DNA from: Streptomyces qinzhouensis
Lineage (GTDB): Bacteria; Actinomycetota; Actinomycetes; Streptomycetales; Streptomycetaceae
Assembly (NCBI RefSeq): GCF_007856155.1
Contig: NZ_CP042266.1
Coordinates: forward strand, 1,302,001 to 1,366,000
Direction: 5' to 3'
Length of the DNA stretch: 64,000 nt
Part shown: one piece after another, positions 8,917-17,427 of the stretch
How positions within the stretch are numbered: position 1 is the stretch's first letter
Layout of the letters: each line of letters starts with the position of its first letter
Made by a program: the position numbers and the translations under genes
The notes under the pieces: generated by a model
Databases searched by the model: none
Seen by the model: the letters and a program-made list of their open reading frames with translations, nothing else
Told to the model about the DNA's origin: nothing

Positions 8917-9315
8917 ATGCGGGACCACGACGACACACCCTCGACGATCGGGAACGATCTTCCACCGATCCTCGCCGGAGCGGTGTGCGCCACGGCCGGA
9001 ACCGGCGCCGCGTTGGCCGTACTGGGCAGCGATTCACCCCTTCGCGCGCCCTTCGTCCTGCTCTTCCTCGTGGCCGCTCCGGCCGCCGGGCTCTTCGCGC
9101 TGCTGCGCGGGCTGGAGCCCGGAGCACGCGCGGCGACCGCCGTCGCCGGGGCGGGCGCGATCGACCTCGGAGCCGCGGCAGCACTGTCCGGGCTGGAGGT
9201 GCTGTCAGCGGGTTCATCCGTGGCGGTTATCGTGGCTGTCACCGCACTGCTGTTCGTCGGAGCGGCGGCGGACCGGAGGAACGAACGGTCCACGGCGGAA
9301 CACAAGCACCACTGA
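8917..9315 (+). CDS. Small integral membrane protein, function unknown
   Basis: This 132-residue protein has four hydrophobic stretches (ILAGAVCATAGTGAALAVL; FVLLFLVAAPAAGLFALL; AATAVAGAGAIDLGAAAAL; VAVIVAVTALLFVGAAA) and a short His-rich C-terminus (EHKHH). It precedes a glycosyltransferase-deacetylase cluster on the same strand but is separated by 377 bp, so it may or may not belong to it. The GGGAG upstream of the ATG is rather distant (11 nt). Confidence 0.65.
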   Translation: MRDHDDTPSTIGNDLPPILAGAVCATAGTGAALAVLGSDSPLRAPFVLLFLVAAPAAGLFALLRGLEPGARAATAVAGAGAIDLGAAAALSGLEVLSAGSSVAVIVAVTALLFVGAAADRRNERSTAEHKHH

Positions 9316-9692
9316 CCGCACAATCGGTCTGAAAAAATGCAAAACCAAGTCCACGTTCCTGGGCTTGTCATACAGTCGCCAACATCAATACCGTCAGACA
9401 ACCACTCGTTTTGAGACATCGCGAAGCGGCTCAAGGGGAGGGCTCGCGCGCCGCGGTGGCTCGGAGCGGGTGGGCGCGGTAGGGGGGTGCCGTGCCCGGT
9501 TCGCGTACTCGTATTCGTGCTCTTCATCGACTGCGTACCGAGGCGTACCGCGCGGCCAGTTCTGCAACTCGTCCCACGGTGCGGAGTACCGCTCCGTCGT
9601 GGCCCGGCGAGAAGTAACCCCCCTTTAAACCGGACATGCGTCCGGGTCGCCCGGGCGCGGGCGGTCCAACCGGTGGAGAGGGAAACAATCCA
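9316..9692. other. Intergenic region before the glycan-biosynthesis cluster
   Basis: The first 110 bp are relatively AT-rich and probably hold the promoter for the downstream cluster. A short frame from GTG 9487 ends in a TGA overlapping the glycosyltransferase ATG, but its mixed codon use and a TTA codon do not support it as a gene. I see no terminator hairpin. Confidence 0.4.
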
Positions 9693-10607
9693 ATGAGTTC
9701 AGTTCTGCGTCCGGCCGATCCGGGGCACGTTCCGACGACCGCCGACCAGGGGCACGGCCCCGACGGCGGCGCCGCCCCGCGTACGGAGCGGGGGCCGGGC
9801 ACCGATCCGGCCGGCGACTCCGACGGCAGCGCCGCAAGACGTTACCGCCCGGTCTCCTCTCATCTGGCGATCGCCCCGCCCGTGAGCGTGGTGATCCCGG
9901 CGATGAACGAGGCGCAGAACCTCCCGCACGTCTTCAAGACGCTGCCCGACTGGATCCACGAGGTCGTGCTCGTCGACGGGAACTCCACCGACGACACCGT
10001 CGAGGTCGCCCGGCAGCTGTGGCCGGACGTCAAGGTCGTCACCCAGGAGGGCAAGGGCAAGGGCGACGCGCTCATCAGCGGGTTCGCCGCCTGCACCGGC
10101 GACATCATCGTGATGGTCGACGCGGACGGCTCGGCCGACGGCAACGAGATCGTCTCCTATGTCTCCGCCCTGGTCTCCGGCGCCGACTTCGCCAAGGGCT
10201 CCCGCTTCGCCAACGGCGGCGGCACCGACGATATGACCTTCATCCGCAAACTGGGCAATCGCGTCCTGTGCGCCACGGTCAACGCCAAGTTCGGCGCCCG
10301 CTACACCGATCTGTGCTACGGCTACAACGCCTTCTGGAAGCACTGCCTGGACGACATCAGCCTCGACTGCACCGGCTTCGAGATAGAGACGCTGATGAAC
10401 ATACGCGTCGTCAAGGCCGGGCTGCGGGTGCAGGAGGTGCCGAGCCACGAGTACGTCCGCATCCACGGCGTCAGCAACCTCAGCGCGGTCCGCGACGGAC
10501 TGCGGGTGCTGCGGGTCATCCTGAAGGAGAAGGGCGTCACGCGCGCGGACCGCCGCCGCGCTCCGGGCGGTCTCGGGGTCCGGGCCGCGCGCGGGGAGAC
10601 TTCGTGA
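9693..10607 (+). CDS. Family 2 glycosyltransferase, dolichyl-phosphate mannosyltransferase-like
   Basis: This 304-residue cytoplasmic GT-A enzyme has a roughly 55-residue disordered N-terminus. The GT2 core starts at VSVVIPAMNEAQNLP, followed by VVLVDGNSTDDTVE and the DxD region MVDADGSADG. CYGYNAFWK and GFEIETLMNIR resemble DPM/DPG synthase-like GT2 enzymes that transfer a sugar from a nucleotide sugar to a lipid or glycan acceptor. ATG 9693 follows GGAGAGGGA. Its stop overlaps the GTG of the next GT2 gene, so the two are translationally coupled. Donor and acceptor are unknown. Confidence 0.88.
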   Translation: MSSVLRPADPGHVPTTADQGHGPDGGAAPRTERGPGTDPAGDSDGSAARRYRPVSSHLAIAPPVSVVIPAMNEAQNLPHVFKTLPDWIHEVVLVDGNSTDDTVEVARQLWPDVKVVTQEGKGKGDALISGFAACTGDIIVMVDADGSADGNEIVSYVSALVSGADFAKGSRFANGGGTDDMTFIRKLGNRVLCATVNAKFGARYTDLCYGYNAFWKHCLDDISLDCTGFEIETLMNIRVVKAGLRVQEVPSHEYVRIHGVSNLSAVRDGLRVLRVILKEKGVTRADRRRAPGGLGVRAARGETS

Positions 10608-11725
10608 GCGAGGGCACCGGCCCGGCGATCGAGGTCCCGGCGGACGCCCGGGCGGACGAGGGCCGCCGCTTCTCGGTGGTCGTCTGCGTCTATACGGAGG
10701 ACCGCTGGGACGACATCCTCGAAGCCGTCGCCTCGGTCCGGGGCCAGTCGCTGCCCGCCCTGGAAACGCTGCTGGTCGTCGACCACAATCCGGCGCTCCT
10801 CGACCGGCTCGCCCGGGAGTACAAGGAGTACTCGCCGGACCTGCCGGACCTGCCGGCGGGCGCCGCGGTCCGGGTGCTCGCCAACGCGGGCCCCCGCGGT
10901 CTGTCCGCCGGGCGCAATACCGGCATCGCCGCGGCCCGCGGCGAGTTCGTCGCCTTCCTCGACGACGACGCGACGGCCGAGCCCGACTGGCTGCGCGTCT
11001 TCGCCGAGGGCTACGACGATCCGGCGGTCGTGGCCGTCGGCGGGCGGACCGACCCGGCCTGGGCATCCGGCCGGCGCCCGGACTGGTTCCCCGAGGAGTT
11101 CGACTGGGTCGTCGGCTGTACCTACCGGGGTCTGCCCCCGGGGAAGGTACGGGTCCGCAATGTCCTCGGCGGCAACGCCTCCTTCCGGCGTACCGCCTTC
11201 GACGCCGCCGGGGGGTTCGCCACCGGCATCGGCCGCGACGGCGACAAACGGCCGCTGGGCTGCGAGGAGACCGAGCTCTGCATCCGGCTGTCGAAGGCGC
11301 TGCCGGACGCGGTACTGCTGATCGACGACCGGGCGGTGATCCACCACAAGGTGCCCGCGGTCCGGGAGCGGTTCGCCTACTTCCGTACCCGCACCTATGC
11401 CGAGGGGCTGTCGAAGGCGCTGGTCGCCAAGAGCGTGGGCGCGGGCAAGGGGCTGGAGTCCGAGCGCCGTTACACCACGCGCGTCCTGCCCGCCGGAGTG
11501 GTCCGGGGGCTGCGGGACGCGGCCCGGGGCCGCCGGGGCGGCGCGGGCCGCGCCGGGGCGATCGTCACCGGGGTAGCGGCCGCCGCCGGGGGCTACGCCC
11601 TGGGAACCCTCCGCGCCCGCCGGGGCGGGGTCACCTTCGCCTCGGGGCCGATCGCGCCCCTGCCCGGCGACCACCCGGCCACGGCCGGCCGGACCGACAC
11701 GACCGGGGAGACCGGCACCGTATGA
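10604..11725 (+). CDS. Family 2 glycosyltransferase
   Basis: This 373-residue enzyme starts at GTG (GGGGAG, 5 nt) within the stop of the preceding gene. The GT2 core begins FSVVVCVYTEDRWDDILEA, with VVDHNPAL and the DxD-type LDDDATAEPDW. The acceptor region has VLGGNASFRRTAFDAAGGF and the CEETELCIRLS motif common in GT2 enzymes for surface glycans. The C-terminal 100 residues are Gly/Arg-rich with a weak hydrophobic stretch (IVTGVAAAAGGYALGTL) that may touch the membrane. It also overlaps the next gene by ATGA. Together the three genes look like an extracellular polysaccharide or glycolipid module. Confidence 0.87.
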   Translation: MSEGTGPAIEVPADARADEGRRFSVVVCVYTEDRWDDILEAVASVRGQSLPALETLLVVDHNPALLDRLAREYKEYSPDLPDLPAGAAVRVLANAGPRGLSAGRNTGIAAARGEFVAFLDDDATAEPDWLRVFAEGYDDPAVVAVGGRTDPAWASGRRPDWFPEEFDWVVGCTYRGLPPGKVRVRNVLGGNASFRRTAFDAAGGFATGIGRDGDKRPLGCEETELCIRLSKALPDAVLLIDDRAVIHHKVPAVRERFAYFRTRTYAEGLSKALVAKSVGAGKGLESERRYTTRVLPAGVVRGLRDAARGRRGGAGRAGAIVTGVAAAAGGYALGTLRARRGGVTFASGPIAPLPGDHPATAGRTDTTGETGTV

Positions 11726-12543
11726 ACACGCCCGTTCCCGTACTGATGTACCACGCGGTGGCCGACGCCCCGGCGAAGGAGACCTACGGACTCTCCGTCA
11801 CCCCGGCGGCCTTCGCCGAACAGATGGCGGTCCTCGCCGAACGCGGTCTCACCCCGGTGACCACGGCCGAGCTGGGGGCCGCCTGGCGGTCCGGCGACCG
11901 CAGGCCGCTGCCCGCCCGTCCGGTGCTGATCACCTTCGACGACGGATACGAGGGCGTGCACCGGCACGCCCTGCCCGTACTGGCCGGACACGGTTTCGCC
12001 TCGACCCTCTTCGTCTCCACGGGCTGGCTGCGCGGTGCCCACGAGGAGGGCGGCGCGCTCGACACCATGCTCGACTGGGACCAGGTCAGGGAACTGGCCG
12101 CGGCGGGCTGTGAGATCGGTGGCCACACCCACAGCCATCCGCAGCTGGACCAGATCGACGACGCACGGCTGCGGTTCGAGACCGAGCACTGCCGGGACGT
12201 CGTCGCGGGTGAGCTGGGCGAGGTGCCCCGGTCCTTCGCGTACCCCTACGGCTATTCCAGCCGCCGGGTCCGCGAAACGGTCCGCGCGGCGGGCTTCGCC
12301 CAGGCCTTCGCGGTCGGCAACGGACTGGCCCGGCCCGCCCAGGGTCCGTACGCCGTCGAACGGCTGACCGTGCGCCGCCGCACCGGTCTCGACGAGTTCA
12401 CCCGCATCGTGGAGGGCCGGTCGATCGTCCGTACCTTCGCCGGGGACCGGGTGCTCACCAAGGGGTACGCGGCGGTGCGCCGCACCCGCCGGGCGGCGAC
12501 GCTGCTGCGGGAGGCGGCCGGCTCCGGATCCCGGACGCACTGA
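11722..12543 (+). CDS. Polysaccharide deacetylase (NodB/CE4 domain)
   Basis: This 273-residue protein carries CE4 motifs: LMYHAV at the start, TFDDGYEG (motif 1, catalytic Asp and metal Asp) near residue 73, and GGHTHSHPQL (motif 2, metal His) near residue 133. SFAYPYG is motif 3. The family removes N- or O-acetyl groups from glycans with a divalent metal. No signal peptide is visible, so it may act on a lipid-linked precursor inside the cell or be exported in another way. It overlaps the preceding GT2 gene (ATGA), implying a shared glycan product. Confidence 0.9.
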   Translation: MNTPVPVLMYHAVADAPAKETYGLSVTPAAFAEQMAVLAERGLTPVTTAELGAAWRSGDRRPLPARPVLITFDDGYEGVHRHALPVLAGHGFASTLFVSTGWLRGAHEEGGALDTMLDWDQVRELAAAGCEIGGHTHSHPQLDQIDDARLRFETEHCRDVVAGELGEVPRSFAYPYGYSSRRVRETVRAAGFAQAFAVGNGLARPAQGPYAVERLTVRRRTGLDEFTRIVEGRSIVRTFAGDRVLTKGYAAVRRTRRAATLLREAAGSGSRTH

Positions 12544-12595
12544 CACACCACGACGCGCCCCGGCCTCGCACCGAACCCCGTACCGGCACGCGCAC

Positions 12596-12660
12596 CGAAC
12601 CCCGGGCCGGAACCCGGGCGAACCCCGGGCCGGAACCCGGGCGAACCCCGGGCCGGAACA
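12596..12660. repeat. Short tandem repeat, 23-bp unit, about 2.8 copies
   Basis: Copies start at 12596, 12619 and 12642 with unit CGAACCCCGGGCCGGAACCC plus GGG; the third copy is truncated. Degenerate CGAACCCCGT pieces flank it on both sides (about 12571-12690). It fills the gap between the deacetylase and ATPase genes. With no spacers or cas genes it is not CRISPR. Confidence 0.75.
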
Positions 12661-12749
12661 CGTACGAACCCCGTGCGAACCCCGTACCGGAACCGCGCCG
12701 GGGACAAAAGCCGGTGCGCGGCCGGGGCCGGTGACGGATCATAAGGCGC

Positions 12750-13892
12750 ATGTCAGTGCCGCACCCCCAGGACGCCCTGCCGATCCGGCTCCACCTCAGC
12801 GACGACGACTCACCCGCCGATGTCATCGACGCCCTGTTCATCAGCCGCTTCGCCAGCGGGGACCAGTCCTACGCGCATTCCGTCACCATCGACCCCGTCC
12901 GCCCCGACGCACCGCTGCTGCCGCCCGGCGCGCGGGTGCTGCGGGAGTCCGTCGGGGCCAATCGCCGCAGTTCGGTGCTGGCGGAGGGCGACGGCTGGAC
13001 GCTGCTGGCCTCCCGCTGGCAGCAGGGCGCGGACATCACGGTGACGGCCGTCTCGGCGGCGCTCGCCCGGGAGGTCCTGGAGCGGGCGGCGCGGGACGCG
13101 GCGGACAAGCCGGAGCCGTCGCCGGAGAACGTGACGATGGGTTTCTGGTACCACTCCCCCGGCCGCGGCCCGCGCCGGACCAGCCGGCTGATCACGGCGG
13201 GCTCCTGGGAGGAGGTGCGGGGCAACTACGCGGCACCGGTCGGCGAGGCCTTCGACGGACTGATGAAGCTCACACCCGATGACATCACCGGCCGGCTGCT
13301 GCTGCTCCACGGCCCGCCGGGCACCGGCAAGACGTCCGCGCTGCGGACGCTGGCCCGGTCGTGGCGCGACTGGTGCCAGTTCGACTGCGTCCTCGACCCC
13401 GAGCGGCTCTTCAACGACGTCGGCTATCTGATGGACATCGCCATCGGCCAGGACGACGACGAGGAGGAGACCGACGACGAAGCCGGGGACGGGGCGGGCG
13501 GCACCCCGAACAAGCGCTGGCGGCTGCTGCTCCTGGAGGACTGCGACGAGCTGATCCGCGGCGAGGCCAAACACGCCACCGGACAGGCGCTCTCCCGGCT
13601 GCTGAATCTGACCGACGGTCTGCTCGGACAGGGCCGCAACATCCTCGTCGGCGTCACCACCAACGAGGACCTCGAACGGCTCCATCCGGCCGTCGTCCGC
13701 CCCGGCCGCTGTCTGGCCCGGATCGAGGTCGGCCCGCTGTCGCGCGACGAGTCCGTCGCCTGGCTGGGGACGCCCGAGGGCGTGGGCCGGGAGGGTTCGA
13801 CCCTGGCCGAGCTGTACGCGCTGCGCCGGGGCAGCACCCCGCCGTCGGTCCCGGGCCAAGCCCAGGCGCCGGGCGCGGGACTGTATCTGTGA
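12750..13892 (+). CDS. AAA-family ATPase with N-terminal DUF5925-like domain
   Basis: This 380-residue protein has an N-terminal domain of about 180 residues that I associate with DUF5925 in Streptomyces. The AAA core follows: Walker A GPPGTGKT near residue 193, Walker B LLLLEDCDEL, and an Arg finger/sensor region VVRPGRCLARIEV. An acidic Asp/Glu-rich insertion of about 20 residues lies between Walker A and B. It is cytoplasmic with no neighbour that defines a substrate. Similar AAA proteins act as remodelling ATPases. The GC-rich tail after WLGTPEGVG is poorly conserved in appearance. Confidence 0.8.
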   Translation: MSVPHPQDALPIRLHLSDDDSPADVIDALFISRFASGDQSYAHSVTIDPVRPDAPLLPPGARVLRESVGANRRSSVLAEGDGWTLLASRWQQGADITVTAVSAALAREVLERAARDAADKPEPSPENVTMGFWYHSPGRGPRRTSRLITAGSWEEVRGNYAAPVGEAFDGLMKLTPDDITGRLLLLHGPPGTGKTSALRTLARSWRDWCQFDCVLDPERLFNDVGYLMDIAIGQDDDEEETDDEAGDGAGGTPNKRWRLLLLEDCDELIRGEAKHATGQALSRLLNLTDGLLGQGRNILVGVTTNEDLERLHPAVVRPGRCLARIEVGPLSRDESVAWLGTPEGVGREGSTLAELYALRRGSTPPSVPGQAQAPGAGLYL

Positions 13893-13917
13893 GCCGGTCC
13901 GGGCGGCGGGGGCCGGA

Positions 13918-14289
13918 TCAGTTCCCGGTGCCGTACGCGGCGCGCAGCGCGTCCCGGACGGCCGCCGTCGCTTCACCGGGGGCCGCGCCGAGCCGGTGCG
14001 CCCGTTCGGCGAAGACGTCCGCCGCCCGGGCCAGTTCCCGGGCCGCCACGTCGCCCCCGGCCGCGACGAAGGTGCCGTTGCGGCCCCGGGTCTCGACGAC
14101 CCCGTCGCTCTCCAGGGCCCGGTAGGCCTTGGCCACGGTGTTGGGGGCGAGCCCGAGCTCTTCGGCGAGCCCCCGGACGGTCGGCAGTTTGTAGCCGGCC
14201 GGCAGCGCTCCGGACCGGGCCTGTTCGGCGATCCGGGCGCGAAGCTGTTCGAAGGGGGCGACACCCGATGCGGTATCGATGGCGATCAT
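13918..14289 (-). CDS. GntR-family regulator, short YtrA-like type
   Basis: This 123-residue protein has a GntR winged helix (PFEQLRARIAEQARSGALPA, LPTVRGLAEELGLAPNTVAK, then GVVETRGRNGTFV) and a tail of only 45 residues, typical of the YtrA branch, which usually lacks a large effector domain. The start is ATG 14289 or GTG 14298; the GTG has GGGGAG 10 nt upstream. It diverges from the DUF402 gene and converges on the AAA ATPase gene. YtrA-type regulators often control ABC transporters, but none is adjacent. Confidence 0.85.
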   Translation of the reverse strand: MIAIDTASGVAPFEQLRARIAEQARSGALPAGYKLPTVRGLAEELGLAPNTVAKAYRALESDGVVETRGRNGTFVAAGGDVAARELARAADVFAERAHRLGAAPGEATAAVRDALRAAYGTGN

Positions 14290-14359
14290 GAGGGTCACGG
14301 GCCCGATTCTCCCCCATCCCCGTCCGTACGACGGCCCGGCAGGGGCCGGTGGAGGCACG

Positions 14360-14854
14360 ATGACAGCGACCGCGAACACCCCGGTGGAGGTACGTCTGAC
14401 GAAGGCGGGCCGCACCAAGATCACATATCCGGCGGAGCGGATCGGGGACGACGGCACCCGGGTGGTGGTCCGGGCCCCCTGGGCGGCGCCCGGGGTCCGG
14501 GACTTCGGCTTCGTCCGCTTCGAGCCGGGGGATGTGTTCACCGAGTACTACTGGCGGGACCGGTGGTACGCGGTGAAGGAGGTCCGGGCCGCGAACGGCC
14601 GGCTCAAGGGCTGGTACTGCGACATCACCCGGCCGGTGGCGGTGGCCGGCACCGTCCTGACGGTGGAGGACCTGGACCTCGACCTGTGGGTGCCGCCGGA
14701 CGGCGGGCCGGTACTCAGGCTGGACGAGGACGAGTTCGCGGCGAGCGGTCTCGCGGAGCGGGATCCGCGGGCGGCCGCGGCGGCCCTGCGGGCGCTGGAC
14801 GGACTCGAGGAGCTGGCCGGGGAACCCGGCGGGCTCGCGGCCCTGCTCGCGTAG
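14360..14854 (+). CDS. DUF402-domain protein
   Basis: This 164-residue protein has the DUF402 pattern DRWYAVKEVRAANGRLKGWYCDITRP, then LDLDLWVPPDG and LDEDEF, residues associated with metal binding in the FomD/DUF402 fold. Known members include nucleotide phosphatases and the fosfomycin-pathway FomD, so nucleoside di/triphosphate or nucleotidyl-ester hydrolysis is possible. ATG 14360 is preceded by GGAGG. It stands alone between a divergent GntR gene and a convergent GNAT gene. Confidence 0.8.
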   Translation: MTATANTPVEVRLTKAGRTKITYPAERIGDDGTRVVVRAPWAAPGVRDFGFVRFEPGDVFTEYYWRDRWYAVKEVRAANGRLKGWYCDITRPVAVAGTVLTVEDLDLDLWVPPDGGPVLRLDEDEFAASGLAERDPRAAAAALRALDGLEELAGEPGGLAALLA

Positions 14855-14905
14855 GCCCTGTCCGGGCGATCCTGCCGGGCTCCGGAAGGCTCCGGAAGGC
14901 AGAAC

Positions 14906-15346
14906 CTAAGCGAGGGGTTTGCGGTAGTGGATGCGGTCGTACGGGCCGTCCACCCGGCGCTCCGTCATCTCGTAGCCGTAGCGGGCGTAGAGGTTCTGGT
15001 TCTCCCACATCAGGGCGTTGGTGTAGAGCCGGATCTCCTTCAGGCCCAGCTCCCGCGCCCGGCTCTCGGCCAGTTCGAGGAGGACCCGGCCGAGGCCGGT
15101 GCCCTTGGCGTCGGGGTGGACCGCGATCGACTCCAGGAAGAGGTGGTCGTCGCGGGGGACGAGGACGATCACACCCCGGACGGGGTCCCCCGTGACGAAC
15201 ACCCGCCCCGCCGCCACATCGGCGGCGTGGTCCGCCTTCATGGGGGCGGGCACGACTCCGATCCGTTCGATGTAGTGGTGGTAGGCCGCATCGGTCACGG
15301 TCTTCACCAGTGGCACATCACCGGGGACGGCGGGGCGGGTGTCCAT
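14906..15346 (-). CDS. GNAT-family N-acetyltransferase
   Basis: This 146-residue single-domain GNAT has motif A visible as LESIAVHPDAKGTGLGRVLLE (acetyl-CoA pyrophosphate loop) and motif B as LYTNALMWENQNLYARYGYEMTERR. The family transfers acetyl from acetyl-CoA to an amine. No substrate can be deduced. It lies 20 bp upstream of tctA's 3' end on the same strand. Confidence 0.88.
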   Translation of the reverse strand: MDTRPAVPGDVPLVKTVTDAAYHHYIERIGVVPAPMKADHAADVAAGRVFVTGDPVRGVIVLVPRDDHLFLESIAVHPDAKGTGLGRVLLELAESRARELGLKEIRLYTNALMWENQNLYARYGYEMTERRVDGPYDRIHYRKPLA

Positions 15347-15365
15347 GGTTATCTCACATCCGGGG

Positions 15366-16862
15366 TCATGACGTGATGTTACGACGGCGCAGGACGAGCT
15401 TCTTCAGCAGTGGCCACGCCAGCAGGATCGCGATGATCACGTACACGGTGACGGAGAAGCCCGTGTTCACCAGGCCGGAGACGCTGCCGTCGCTGAGCTG
15501 GAGGGCGCGCCGCAACTGCTGCTCGGCGCCCGGGCCGAGGATGACACCGATGACCGCGGGCAGGATCGGCAGCCCGTAGCGGCGCATCCCGAAGCCGAGC
15601 AGACCGATGATCAGCAGGATCACCAGGTCGAGGGCCTCGCCGCCGACCGCGTAGGCACCGACTCCGGCGAAGAAGAGGATGCCCGCGTAGAGGTACGGCC
15701 GCGGGATCCGCAGCAGCTTCGCCCAGACCGGGGCCAGCGGCAGGTTCAGCGCCAGCAGCAGGACCATGCCGACGAAGAGGGAGGCGATCAGACCCCACAC
15801 CAGATCGGGCTCGCGCTCGAAGAGCAGCGGTCCGGGCTGGATGCCGTACTGCTGGAACGCGGCGAGCATCACGGCCGCGACCGCGGTGGTGGGCAGGCCG
15901 AGGGTGAGCATCGACACCAGGGTGCCCGCCGCCGAGGCGGACGCCGCCGACTCCGGCCCCGCGACGCCCTCGATGGCGCCCTTGCCGAACTCCTTCTTGT
16001 TCTTGGAGAGCCGCTTCTCGGTGACGTACGAGAGGAAGGTGGGGATCTCCGCGCCGCCCGCGGGGATCGCACCGAACGGGAATCCGATGAACGGGCCGCG
16101 CAGCCAGGGCTTCCAGGTGCGCTTGACATCCTCCTTGGCGAGCCAGGGGCGGCCGACCGGGATCGGGGCGGAACCACCGCGGCGCAGATGGGCGGCGACC
16201 CAGAGGGCCTCGCCGATGGCGAAGAGACCGACGGCCACGATGACCACGTCCACACCGTCGGCCAGCTGGAGCGAGCCGAAGGTGAGCCGCTGCTGTCCGG
16301 TCATCGAGTCGAGACCGACGAGTCCGATGGTCAGACCGATGAGCAGGGACGCCAGTCCGCGGATCCGGGAGGAGCCGAGGACGGAGGTGACGGCGATGAA
16401 CGCCAGCACCATGATCGCGAAGTAGTCGGGGGCGCCGATGTCGACGGCGAGTTCGGCGACCTTGGGCGCGAGGGCGACCAGCAGGATCGTGCCGATCATG
16501 CCGCCGGCGAAGTGGCCGATGGCGGCGGCGGCCAGCGCCTGGGAGCCGCGCCCCGCTTTCGCCATCGGATTGCCTTCGATGGCGGCGACCACCGCCGCGC
16601 TCTCACCCGGCGTATTGAGCAGGATGGAGGTGGTGGAGCCGCCGAACATGGCTCCGTAGTAGATACCGGCGAACATGATGAACGCGCCGGTCGGTTCGAG
16701 ACCGTAGGTGACGGGCAGGAGCAGGGCGACGGCCATCGCGGGGCCGATACCGGGCAGGACACCGATCGCGGTGCCCAGGAGCACGCCGATCGCCGCCCAG
16801 AGAAGGTTGATCGGCGTCAGCGCGGTGCCGAAGCCGTCGATCAGTGAGTTGAACGAATCCAT
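15366..16862 (-). CDS. tctA: TctA-like large permease of a tripartite tricarboxylate transporter
   Basis: This 498-residue membrane protein has about 12 segments. TctA signatures are [20 protein letters not shown] near residue 42, [20 protein letters not shown] near 75, and a second-half repeat with [20 protein letters not shown]. It forms the channel-like subunit that imports a carboxylate captured by TctC, driven by ion gradients. The gene follows tctB by 4 bp in a tctC-tctB-tctA operon. The substrate (citrate, other carboxylate or aromatic acid) cannot be told from sequence. Confidence 0.93.
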   Translation of the reverse strand: MDSFNSLIDGFGTALTPINLLWAAIGVLLGTAIGVLPGIGPAMAVALLLPVTYGLEPTGAFIMFAGIYYGAMFGGSTTSILLNTPGESAAVVAAIEGNPMAKAGRGSQALAAAAIGHFAGGMIGTILLVALAPKVAELAVDIGAPDYFAIMVLAFIAVTSVLGSSRIRGLASLLIGLTIGLVGLDSMTGQQRLTFGSLQLADGVDVVIVAVGLFAIGEALWVAAHLRRGGSAPIPVGRPWLAKEDVKRTWKPWLRGPFIGFPFGAIPAGGAEIPTFLSYVTEKRLSKNKKEFGKGAIEGVAGPESAASASAAGTLVSMLTLGLPTTAVAAVMLAAFQQYGIQPGPLLFEREPDLVWGLIASLFVGMVLLLALNLPLAPVWAKLLRIPRPYLYAGILFFAGVGAYAVGGEALDLVILLIIGLLGFGMRRYGLPILPAVIGVILGPGAEQQLRRALQLSDGSVSGLVNTGFSVTVYVIIAILLAWPLLKKLVLRRRNITS

Positions 16863-16866
16863 CGGG

Positions 16867-17427
16867 CTACAGCACCCCCATGAGCGGGCCACCCGGCAGC
16901 GGAACACCGAGCAGGTTGTTGAAGAGGTAGTACGTGCTGAGCGCGAGCCCGGCGGCGATCAGCGGGTCGCGGTGGAAGTGCCTGCTCCCGAGGGCGAACG
17001 CGGCGCCCCAGAAGAGCAGGGTTCCGGCGATCGGGAAGCCGATCGGCCCGATGAGCACGGCGAAGGCGAGGAACACGCCCGCGAGAAGGAGGACGGTCTG
17101 CCAGTCGCTGGGTTCGCTGAGGTCGATGTCCTCGCCGCCCTCGGCCTCGCCGCGGCCGCCGCGCAGCACATCGACGGCGAGCAGGACGGCGACGATCAGC
17201 AGGCCGATGCCGACGACGATCGGCACGGTCTTGGGGCCGACCGGGCCCCGCTGGGCTATTTCGACGTCCATGGTGAGGGCGTCGCCGAGGACGAGCACAC
17301 CGATGGCGAACAGCAGCACGCTGACGCCGAGTTCGGAGTGGTCGCGCAGCCAGGATCCGCGGCTTTCGGGGGCCTTCGCGGACGCGTTCTCCGCCGACTG
17401 CGTGGCGGGAGTCTCCTGCGGCTTCAC
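16867..17427 (-). CDS. tctB: TctB-like small permease of a tripartite tricarboxylate transporter
   Basis: This 186-residue protein has four predicted membrane helices ([57 protein letters not shown]; the last around [17 protein letters not shown]) with the usual TctB layout of two pairs split by an acidic loop. It supports TctA in the membrane. The GTG start overlaps the tctC stop (GTGA) with AAGGAG 8 nt upstream, so the genes are translationally coupled. Confidence 0.9.
   Translation of the reverse strand: MKPQETPATQSAENASAKAPESRGSWLRDHSELGVSVLLFAIGVLVLGDALTMDVEIAQRGPVGPKTVPIVVGIGLLIVAVLLAVDVLRGGRGEAEGGEDIDLSEPSDWQTVLLLAGVFLAFAVLIGPIGFPIAGTLLFWGAAFALGSRHFHRDPLIAAGLALSTYYLFNNLLGVPLPGGPLMGVL

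Noticed and set aside
9487..9696. Short plus-strand frame with a GTG start ending in an ATGA overlap with the GT2 gene
   Set aside because: The overlap is attractive, but codon use is mixed, a TTA codon is present, and the protein has no recognisable fold or export signal; the GT2 gene has its own ribosome-binding site.
12596..12660. Possible CRISPR array
   Set aside because: Units are directly abutting with no spacers, only about three copies, and no cas genes are present.
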